From positions 1 to 50,919 of the forward strand of contig DATHJB010000185.1 in the NCBI GenBank assembly GCA_035316325.1: a stretch of DNA of 50,919 nt. Direction: 5' to 3'. Source of the DNA: Acidimicrobiales bacterium (GTDB lineage Bacteria; Actinomycetota; Acidimicrobiia; Acidimicrobiales; VFJN01). This document shows positions 14,142-19,086 of this stretch, one piece after another. Within the stretch, counting starts at the first letter, position 1. The number at the start of each line of letters is the position of its first letter. The notes under the pieces were generated by a model. It was given only the letters and a program-made list of their open reading frames with translations, was not told the origin of the DNA and ran no database searches. The position numbers and the translations under genes are program-made.

Positions 14142-14726
14142 TCAGGTCAGGTGCGGGCGTTCGGAGGCTGCGTCCATGACTTGCAGCACGTGCCGTCCCC
14201 CAAAGGGGGCGCCGTGTGGCTGGCACGTATGGACTCCGGACGCCCTGCTCCCCGACCCGAGGGGCGCGGCGGGCGGACAGGACGCCTCCCCGGGTCGAGG
14301 GGCACGACGCCCCGATGAGGAAGAGCCCGCCGGCCCGGACCTCAGGGCGCCGTTACCGCCCCGGGTCTCGTCACGTCCCAGCCGAGTGGCGTCCCCTGGG
14401 TGCGTGCTACAGGCCAGCGGGTAGCCGACGACCACAGCGGGTTGGGAACCCTGCAGTCGTCGGACATCGACGCTGGGCCCGGCCATGGCGGCAAGGCCGG
14501 ACCCAGCTGCCCCGGCGGCGGAGTGGTGCCGCCGGGCGAAGGTGGCCGGGGAACAGGGCGGGCAACTCTGCGCCCCGGCCACGAGCAGGAGACAGGACGA
14601 CGACTCGCTGTCGCCCGACAGGACCGCGGCGAGGAGCACCGCGAGCACCACCACGACCGTGACGACGCTGATGACGTTCACCGCCCGGCGGTTGAACTCC
14701 TCCTGGCGTGGGTCAGGAGCCGTCAC
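14142..14726 (-). CDS. Doubtful ORF: membrane-anchored N terminus, atypical remainder
   Basis: A GTG at 14726 opens MTAPDPRQEEFNRR and then one transmembrane helix (VISVVTVVVVLAVLLAAVL), which looks real. The following 140 residues are Ser/Gly/Pro/Arg-rich and unlike the phage's other proteins, and they are encoded by the hairpin-rich block at 14188-14582. The frame may simply lack a stop codon there. A short membrane protein that ends early by another means, or a chance ORF, are both possible. Confidence 0.35.
   Translation of the reverse strand: MTAPDPRQEEFNRRAVNVISVVTVVVVLAVLLAAVLSGDSESSSCLLLVAGAQSCPPCSPATFARRHHSAAGAAGSGLAAMAGPSVDVRRLQGSQPAVVVGYPLACSTHPGDATRLGRDETRGGNGALRSGPAGSSSSGRRAPRPGEASCPPAAPLGSGSRASGVHTCQPHGAPFGGRHVLQVMDAASERPHLT
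14188..14582. ncRNA. Candidate structured RNA: series of strong hairpins
   Basis: Consecutive stems are visible: ACGTGCC/GGCACGT (14188-14194 with 14222-14228) enclosing CCCCC-AAA-GGGGG; GGGCG/CGCCC (14345-14349 with 14357-14361); CCGACGAC/GTCGTCGG (14425-14432 with 14456-14463) enclosing GGGTT/AACCC; a 12-bp stem with one mismatch (14472-14484 with 14495-14507); CCCGGCGGC/GCCGCCGGG (14511-14519 with 14528-14536); and GTGGCCGGGG/CCCCGGCCAC (14542-14551 with 14573-14582). The strand is undetermined; flanking genes are on the minus strand. I do not recognise a known RNA family. Confidence 0.45.
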
Positions 14727-14856
14727 AGCCGACCTCCCCGCACTGAGTAGGCGGGCAATCGGGGTCGCAAGGGTCGGGGTCATCGCAGCCCACGGCCAGT
14801 AGGGCCATCGCCGCGAACACGAGCGCCCAGAAGCGACGCACGAGGGAGGCCGTCAT
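14713..14856 (-). CDS. 47-residue cysteine-rich lipoprotein
   Basis: The ATG at 14856 overlaps the upstream stop as ATGA. Basic start (MTASLVRRF), hydrophobic core (WALVFAAMALLAVG) and a lipobox-like LAVGC, then a short acidic mature part with five further cysteines (CDDPDPCDPDCPPTQCGEVG). Lipid attachment at the first cysteine is predicted. It could act in superinfection exclusion or be a small envelope protein; nothing decides between these. Confidence 0.65.
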   Translation of the reverse strand: MTASLVRRFWALVFAAMALLAVGCDDPDPCDPDCPPTQCGEVGCDGS

Positions 14857-15227
14857 CCGTGGACCCGCCAGGTCGTCGGCCACTCGGGGACAGCGTCACG
14901 CATCCCGGTGAGCACCTTCACGAGCGTCTCGTAGCTACCCCACCCGTTCGCCGGGTTCATGGCGCTGTACCGCACGGGATTCGACTCAAGTTGTCGGATC
15001 AGAGCGTCTAGGAAGGCGGCGCCGGTGGGTCCGTCGCAGCCGTCGAGGCGCTTCCACCAGGGCGGGCCGATGGCCTTCCAGATCGGGTGGTCGTCGGGGG
15101 TCGCCTTGGCGTTGACGCAGCCGAGATCGGTGAGAGCCTCAGCGATCATGCCGTTGCAGTTGTGGGTGTAGTTCCAGTCGCCCTCGGTGTGGCCGCGGTC
15201 GTCGGTGAGGTAGGCGTCCCAGCTCAC
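14853..15227 (-). CDS. Hypothetical protein
   Basis: 124 residues from a GTG at 15227 (GTGA overlap). It begins VSWDAYLTDDRGHTEGDWNY and contains THNCNGMI, a pattern that I associate with a conserved uncharacterised phage protein. Tryptophan-rich. No function known to me. Confidence 0.65.
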   Translation of the reverse strand: MSWDAYLTDDRGHTEGDWNYTHNCNGMIAEALTDLGCVNAKATPDDHPIWKAIGPPWWKRLDGCDGPTGAAFLDALIRQLESNPVRYSAMNPANGWGSYETLVKVLTGMRDAVPEWPTTWRVHG

Positions 15228-15505
15228 GGCGTCTCCTCCCACCACTGCGAGAACAGGACGAAGCCACCCCACGCGGCGCCTTCCTCGATGCCGGTCGTGT
15301 CGAACGACCGGGTGTACGTCAGCTCAGGTGCCGGCGTGAGGCTCAAGCCGCCGGCGGTGGCGAGGCACAGCGCCCACACGGCGCAGACCCGCAGGGTGCA
15401 GCGGCCCAGCAGCCACAGCACCGTGCCCGCCGTCGCGGTCACCGCGACAGCGACGACGTAGGCGGCCATGTCGGCGTAGGACATCGAGTCCAGGAGGGCG
15501 GTCAC
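15224..15505 (-). CDS. Membrane protein
   Basis: 93 residues from a GTG at 15505 (GTGA overlap). Two hydrophobic stretches (AYVVAVAVTATAGTVLWLLG and VCAVWALCLATAGGLSL) are followed by a short polar tail. Unknown function. Confidence 0.65.
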   Translation of the reverse strand: MTALLDSMSYADMAAYVVAVAVTATAGTVLWLLGRCTLRVCAVWALCLATAGGLSLTPAPELTYTRSFDTTGIEEGAAWGGFVLFSQWWEETP

Positions 15506-15654
15506 CACACACCTGCCTCGAGCTCGCGGGCCTCGTCGAGCTGCCGGTCCCACGCCGCCAGGAAGCGGCGCCACGTTGGGCGTCGGAGGGGCGCGGACGG
15601 GACGGCAGTCAGCTCCGCCGGCGTCCCTCCGACAGTGGGCTCAGGCGAGGTCAT
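15502..15654 (-). CDS. Small hypothetical protein
   Basis: 50 residues from an ATG at 15654 with AGGAGAG upstream. A proline/threonine-rich N terminus, then a helix (RRFLAAWDRQLDEARELEAG). It overlaps the DUF397 gene by 14 nt upstream and the next gene as GTGA. Unrecognised. Confidence 0.55.
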   Translation of the reverse strand: MTSPEPTVGGTPAELTAVPSAPLRRPTWRRFLAAWDRQLDEARELEAGVW

Positions 15655-15844
15655 CGAACTCTCCTGCCTTCACCCCGGCTACGAACGCCTGCCACTCGTC
15701 ATGGTCGGCGTGGACCTGGTCACCGTTGGGGAAGCGGCTGTTGCGCAAGACGACGCCCGTCGCGCAATGACCGGGGCACGAGGCCACCTCGACGCACTGC
15801 TCGGTGACGTGGTCCGCACCGCAACGGCTGGAGCGGCGCCACAT
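15641..15844 (-). CDS. DUF397 protein
   Basis: 67 residues showing the full DUF397 pattern: WRRSSRCG, CVEVA, GVVLRNSRFPNG and EWQAFVAGVKAGEFD. DUF397 proteins are almost exclusive to actinobacteria, where they usually lie beside XRE regulators and affect development. The presence of an XRE gene four positions upstream fits that habit. The copy has extra cysteines (ASCPGHC). ATG start shared with the upstream TGATG. Confidence 0.9.
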   Translation of the reverse strand: MWRRSSRCGADHVTEQCVEVASCPGHCATGVVLRNSRFPNGDQVHADHDEWQAFVAGVKAGEFDDLA

Positions 15845-15993
15845 CAGCTCGCCTCCTGCTTGCCGCGTCCACATGGACAGTCCTGCGGGCAACGGCAGCG
15901 GGCCCGGGCCATGCGGAAGACGCGGGCGGTGTCGGCGAGGACGACCGGGTCGCGGAAGCTCGCCGGGATGTCGCGCTCCTGGGTGTCGGCCAT
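15844..15993 (-). CDS. Small cysteine-rich hypothetical protein
   Basis: 49 residues from an ATG at 15993 (TGATG). The C terminus RCRCPQDCPCGRGKQ holds four closely spaced cysteines, a likely metal site. Unknown function. Confidence 0.6.
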   Translation of the reverse strand: MADTQERDIPASFRDPVVLADTARVFRMARARCRCPQDCPCGRGKQEAS

Positions 15994-16397
15994 CACGCAC
16001 CCTTCCGGCGCAGGAGCGCGGCGTCATCGGAGGCGACGAGCCCGGCCTTGTAGCGGGCCCGGTGGAACACGCGGCTGGTCAGCCGGCGGCACCGCCAGTA
16101 CTGGCGGTAGGCCCACAGAGCGGGGACGACGGGCTTGAAGCACAGCGGCTCGCCGGGGTTGTGGGGACCGGCGATCTGCGACGGCCGCTGCAGCGAGAGC
16201 CCGCAGGTCGGGCAGATACCCCAACGATTCGGGTCGTCGATGCACACGCGGACGAGGCGGTCGCGCAGTCCGTCGAGTGCTTCGGTCGTGTCGTCGACCG
16301 CGTCGATCAGGTCGTGGGCGCCATCGTGGTCGGTGGGGATATCGGCGTCGTTGGCGATGCCTGTGGTCACGTGGAGGAGGTCGGTGAGTCCGCTCAC
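15993..16397 (-). CDS. Hypothetical protein with CxxC
   Basis: 134 residues from a GTG at 16397 (GTGA overlap with the XRE gene). Acidic helical N-terminal half, then CPTCGLSLQRPSQIAGPH and a second cysteine (PLCFKP), and a basic aromatic C terminus (YRQYWRCRRLTSRVFH). Possible zinc-binding nucleic-acid protein. Confidence 0.65.
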   Translation of the reverse strand: MSGLTDLLHVTTGIANDADIPTDHDGAHDLIDAVDDTTEALDGLRDRLVRVCIDDPNRWGICPTCGLSLQRPSQIAGPHNPGEPLCFKPVVPALWAYRQYWRCRRLTSRVFHRARYKAGLVASDDAALLRRKGA

Positions 16398-16606
16398 GAC
16401 TCCCCCAGGAGGTTGATGCCGAGGGCGGCGGCGATAGCGAGGAACGTGTCGAGGCTCCCGATGCCGCTCTCTGCTCTGCTGATGGTGGCCGCCGTGACCT
16501 TGGCCATCTCGGCGACGGTCGCCTGGTTCAGGTCACGGCGGGCACGCTCCATGCGGAGCTTCTCGGCCCACTTCTCCTGCACCTCGGCTGCGGTCTGATT
16601 CGGCAC
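16394..16606 (-). CDS. XRE-family HTH regulator (minus side of the switch)
   Basis: 70 residues from a GTG at 16606, the first gene of the minus-strand operon. The HTH reads LNQATVAEMAKVTAATISRAE followed by LDTFLAIAAALGINLLG. A Cro-like or C1-like role is expected because it faces a second HTH regulator across a shared operator region. There is no clear Shine-Dalgarno sequence; a GATACT -10 lies about 12 nt upstream. Confidence 0.8.
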   Translation of the reverse strand: MPNQTAAEVQEKWAEKLRMERARRDLNQATVAEMAKVTAATISRAESGIGSLDTFLAIAAALGINLLGES

Positions 16607-16704
16607 GAGCAGTACAGTATCCGCAATACTGGTTCGGCACAAGTGGTACTTGAATGACAATTGCATCTTGCGCACGACGTACGTTCCGTACGACAATCGC
16701 AAGC
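16607..16704. promoter_or_regulatory. Divergent switch region with three inverted repeats
   Basis: Between the two HTH genes lie CAGTAT-N5-ATACTG (16615-16631), CAAGT-N3-ACTTG (16640-16652) and CGTACG-N3-CGTACG (16678-16692). The first overlaps the minus-strand -10 candidate (GATACT), and the third lies in the likely plus-strand promoter (TTGCGC to TACGAC). These are natural operators for the two regulators. The half-sites differ, so two proteins may each have their own site. Confidence 0.6.
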
Positions 16705-17058
16705 GTGCCCGACGCTGCGGACCTCACTGAGGCGTTCGCTGGCGCCGTCGCCGAGCTGGAGGACCGGGGTTACACCCGCGAGCAGATCGCCGAGCGACTC
16801 GGCGTGAAGGCACCGACGCTCAGTCGGTACGTCACTGGCAAGGCCGGCGTCCAGGTGGAACACCTGCCGATCATCGACACCCTGCTGGGTGAACGCCTGG
16901 GCTACGTGTTGAGACTCGCCGGGTTCGTCGACCCCGAGACCGACACCCGCACGACGCTGCGTACCGACCGGGGACTAGAGCCGGACCAGCGCGGGATCCT
17001 CGTGAAGATCTACGACGGGTTCCTGGAGCTACTGGCGTCGCGCTCCGGCGGCAGCTGA
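16705..17058 (+). CDS. HTH DNA-binding protein, candidate immunity repressor
   Basis: 117 residues from a GTG at 16705 (an ATG at 16654 would add a poor N terminus that covers the operators). The HTH is YTREQIAERLGVKAPTLSRY, followed by VTGKAGVQVEHLPIIDTLL. The C-terminal third has no protease-like motif, so it is not a LexA-type cleavable repressor. It stands alone on the plus strand facing the early operon, as expected of a lysogeny repressor. Probably leaderless. Confidence 0.75.
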   Translation: MPDAADLTEAFAGAVAELEDRGYTREQIAERLGVKAPTLSRYVTGKAGVQVEHLPIIDTLLGERLGYVLRLAGFVDPETDTRTTLRTDRGLEPDQRGILVKIYDGFLELLASRSGGS

Positions 17059-17208
17059 GCCGATCGCTCCAGCGGCTCCCTCTAGCACCAGGAGCATGGC
17101 GTCAAGCCGTCGCTCCAACGCCTCGACCCTGACCGCGAGATCGCCACTCCCACTGTCGCTGCTTCCCCCCGCGTCGTTGCGGGTACCGCCTTCTGCCGGT
17201 CGTACCAT
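17029..17208 (-). CDS. Small coiled-coil protein
   Basis: 59 residues from an ATG at 17208 with a strong GGGAGG 8 nt upstream. A Gly/Ser-rich N terminus is followed by a heptad-like helix (LAVRVEALERRLDAMLLVLE). Its stop overlaps the end of the repressor gene by 30 nt on the opposite strand, so the two are convergent. Function unknown. Confidence 0.6.
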   Translation of the reverse strand: MVRPAEGGTRNDAGGSSDSGSGDLAVRVEALERRLDAMLLVLEGAAGAIGSAAAGARRQ

Positions 17209-17350
17209 CCGGATTTGCCTCCCTGATCATCCCCACCCCTGGGTCAGGTCTGCGGCGTTGTTCACATCACGTTAAGTCAAATACCTCACCACACGTGACG
17301 TAGGAAACACAAGGGTTCACCACCTATCACCGGGTGTTAACTCAGGTGGC
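17209..17350. promoter_or_regulatory. Intergenic region, probable promoter of the coiled-coil gene
   Basis: This is one of the few AT-richer stretches. It holds a minus-strand TTGACT (17274-17279), a CACGTG palindrome (17292-17297) and a GTTAAC (17336-17341). I could not assign a convincing -10, so the promoter is only suggested. Confidence 0.3.
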
Positions 17351-17386
17351 CCCCCGCCCAGGGGCGGTGTTACATCCGGGCGGGGG
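17351..17386. terminator. Strong hairpin downstream of an early operon
   Basis: CCCCCGCCC (17351-17359) pairs perfectly with GGGCGGGGG (17378-17386) across an 18-nt loop, starting 8 nt beyond the stop codon of the minus-strand gene at 17395. There is no T-tract, as is common for high-GC hosts. Likely transcription terminator. Confidence 0.6.
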
Positions 17387-17394
17387 ACCACGAT

Positions 17395-17637
17395 CTACTC
17401 GACTGCCTTGCCGTCGAACTCGGCGGCGGGGCAAGGGCAGAAGCCGGCGCCGTCGTCGTCAGCGACGACCCAGTCGCCGACCCGCACCGTGGCCCACGCC
17501 TTGGCCTTGTCGACCCACAGGCTGAGCTGCTCGCCTGGGACGTCTACCCGGATGCGGTCGGGGTCCGCGAAGTCGCAGACCGCCGGGAAGTTGACTCCAG
17601 TCCATTGAACGGCGATCACCGGCTTGCGGTCGCTCAT
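17395..17637 (-). CDS. Hypothetical phage protein
   Basis: 80 residues from an ATG at 17637 (ATGA overlap). KPVIAVQWTGVNFPAVCDF, then a GDWVV turn and a C-terminal CPCPAAEFDG, resemble a widespread small phage protein with a VQWTGxN start and a GDxxV turn. Function unknown. Last gene before the terminator hairpin. Confidence 0.65.
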   Translation of the reverse strand: MSDRKPVIAVQWTGVNFPAVCDFADPDRIRVDVPGEQLSLWVDKAKAWATVRVGDWVVADDDGAGFCPCPAAEFDGKAVE

Positions 17638-17867
17638 GCCCGCCCCCAGTACCGACGGGCCCAGCGCCACTGCGCCACCGCGGCTGCAAGGTGACAGGGC
17701 TTCCACCAACGGAACCGGTCGGCCCCGTCCGTGTAGGGCGGCTGCTCGATGCGGCGCCACACGAACCAGCGTCCCTCGTCCTGGTACATGCGCTGGCCCT
17801 TCACGACGTTGAGATGGCGGCGCATGCCGGGCGTGATGTTGAGCACGGGCCTGTCGTCGTCACTCAC
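17634..17867 (-). CDS. Small basic hypothetical protein
   Basis: 77 residues from a GTG at 17867 (GTGA overlap). Tryptophan- and arginine-rich (GRWFVWRRIEQPPY, AQWRWARRYWGRA). Unknown function. Confidence 0.6.
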   Translation of the reverse strand: MSDDDRPVLNITPGMRRHLNVVKGQRMYQDEGRWFVWRRIEQPPYTDGADRFRWWKPCHLAAAVAQWRWARRYWGRA

Positions 17868-18010
17868 GGCGACGTCTCGATGTGGAAGACGAGCTGGTCG
17901 ACGAGCTCGCGCAGCCGGTCGGGGTCGGCGGTGTGTCGGGCCTGGTCCTGGATCTCACGCACCCGGTCAGGTGTGAGCGGCGCCCGGTAGTCCTTCGGGG
18001 AGTCGGTCAC
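17864..18010 (-). CDS. Small helical protein
   Basis: 48 residues from a GTG at 18010, with GTGA overlaps at both ends. It starts MTDSPKDYRAPLTPDRV and continues as a helix (DPDRLRELVDQLVFHIE). Not recognised. Confidence 0.6.
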   Translation of the reverse strand: MTDSPKDYRAPLTPDRVREIQDQARHTADPDRLRELVDQLVFHIETSP

Positions 18011-18219
18011 CTCGTCATCTCCCGGTGGCGCTGGTGCCCGGCTGCGGTGAGCATGTCGTCGAGCACATCGGCGCAGCGTTGCCCGGCGGCGTAGACGTCA
18101 CCTGTGGCGAACTCTGCCACCGTGGCGACGTCGATGCGGTCCGCCATCTCGTGGAGCCGGCCGGCGAGCTGTGCCACCTCAGTGGGACTTGGCTGCTGGG
18201 TCCTTCTAGGCTCACCCAT
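18007..18219 (-). CDS. Helical hypothetical protein
   Basis: 70 residues from an ATG at 18219 preceded by GAGGAGG 9 nt upstream. Helical throughout (VAQLAGRLHEMADRIDVATV), possibly a small coiled coil. Function unknown. Confidence 0.6.
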   Translation of the reverse strand: MGEPRRTQQPSPTEVAQLAGRLHEMADRIDVATVAEFATGDVYAAGQRCADVLDDMLTAAGHQRHREMTR

Positions 18220-18328
18220 GGTTGTCAACCTCCTCGGGGTTGATTGCCACGGCCCGGGTGTCGTTACGGCGTCGCCCGGGCCACTTCGCGTGGTCACGAA
18301 GGTAGGCGACATTGTCGGCGATGTCCAC
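18212..18328 (-). CDS. Possible 38-residue ORF
   Basis: A GTG at 18328 opens VDIADNVAYLRDHAKWPGRR and continues to PEEVDNHG, ending 8 nt into the next gene. The sequence is protein-like. The start is uncertain because a likely minus-strand -10 (TACATC) lies only about 20 nt upstream. It would be the first gene of this minus-strand operon. Confidence 0.4.
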   Translation of the reverse strand: MDIADNVAYLRDHAKWPGRRRNDTRAVAINPEEVDNHG

Positions 18329-18392
18329 GGTCTCACCATTGGCGACGATGTAAGACTCGCTCGCGATGGGCGCAATCGGTAGAACTCCCGCC
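18329..18392. promoter_or_regulatory. Divergent promoter region
   Basis: On the minus strand TTGCGC and TACATC are separated by 17 bp. On the plus strand TAGAAC lies about 9 nt before the GTG at 18393, which suggests a near-leaderless transcript. The small DNA-binding protein encoded on the plus side may act here. Confidence 0.4.
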
Positions 18393-18563
18393 GTGGGAAA
18401 CGTGGTGGTGAAGATCGACGACGACCTCCACGCCCGCGCACGGGCACTGCAGGTCCGCAAGCCAGGCACCTGGGCCGAGTGGGTCGAGGCCGCCATCGCC
18501 GAGGCCGTCGAACGCCAAGAGGCGGAACGGGCCGAAGAGGACCGCAAGAAGCGCAGCCGTTAG
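18393..18563 (+). CDS. Ribbon-helix-helix-like small DNA-binding protein
   Basis: 56 residues from a GTG at 18393 (an ATG at 18366 is less likely). A beta strand (NVVVKIDDDLHARARAL) and a helix (TWAEWVEAAIAEAVERQEAE) with a charged tail match the RHH plan. Such proteins repress their own promoters. It is isolated between minus-strand genes, and its stop overlaps the convergent gene at 18560. Confidence 0.65.
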   Translation: MGNVVVKIDDDLHARARALQVRKPGTWAEWVEAAIAEAVERQEAERAEEDRKKRSR

Positions 18564-18703
18564 CCGTAGGGCCAGCGGCGCTTGCCGTGCTGGTGGTCGC
18601 CGCGGTGCCGGGCGGGTAGCTCGCAGTTCACGGTCCCCCACCACACGTGGGTCCAGCCGGGGCATGGTTCCTGCAAGCCGAGGAGGCGGGCGATGGCACC
18701 CAT
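18560..18703 (-). CDS. Small hypothetical protein
   Basis: 47 residues from an ATG at 18703 (TGATG). Contains CPGWTHVWWGTVNCE and many histidines (RHRGDHQHGKRR), a possible metal site. Its stop is convergent with the RHH gene. Confidence 0.55.
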   Translation of the reverse strand: MGAIARLLGLQEPCPGWTHVWWGTVNCELPARHRGDHQHGKRRWPYG

Positions 18704-18921
18704 CACGCCTCCTTCGTTTCGGCTGCGAGCCTGAAACTGACGGAGCGGGAGAGCGCCCCGGCACCGGGCGTGGAGAGGACATCGGCGGTGATGACGTCGG
18801 CGACGATCTCGTAGCGTTCCTCGTCGGAGGTGGCGTTGCGATACTCCTTCACCGTCATCTCGTCGAGGTCGATCGTGCCCTGGGCGTCCCGGGTCTGGGT
18901 GAACTCGTAGTCGGCCTGCAT
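18703..18921 (-). CDS. Small hypothetical protein
   Basis: 72 residues from an ATG at 18921 with TAGGAG about 5 nt upstream. It starts MQADYEFTQTRDAQGTIDLD, and the rest is mixed alpha/beta. First gene after the repeat region that follows the translocase gene. Unknown. Confidence 0.65.
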   Translation of the reverse strand: MQADYEFTQTRDAQGTIDLDEMTVKEYRNATSDEERYEIVADVITADVLSTPGAGALSRSVSFRLAAETKEA

Positions 18922-18979
18922 GTGGTGCTCCTATCTGGGGTGGCGCGCGGCGCTAACCCCTGTTTCGGCCGGTTTCGGC

Positions 18980-19082
18980 TCTCATCGGGGGTGGAGGGTC
19001 AGGGGATAGAGTGCAGGTCAGAGGCCCTGTCGGGTCTCATCGGGGGGGATAGGATCTGCGCGATAGGGGGATAGGGGGATAG
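18980..19082. repeat. Short direct repeats downstream of the FtsK-like gene
   Basis: GGGGATAG occurs four times (19002-19009, 19045-19052, 19067-19074, 19075-19082), with a degenerate GCGATAG copy at 19061. A 12-mer, TCTCATCGGGGG, occurs twice (18980-18991, 19035-19046). No ORF covers the region. Clusters of 8-bp repeats are recognised by FtsK/TraB-type translocases of actinobacterial plasmids, so this may be a loading site; iterons or regulator sites are alternatives. Confidence 0.65.
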
Positions 19083-19086
19083 GGCG

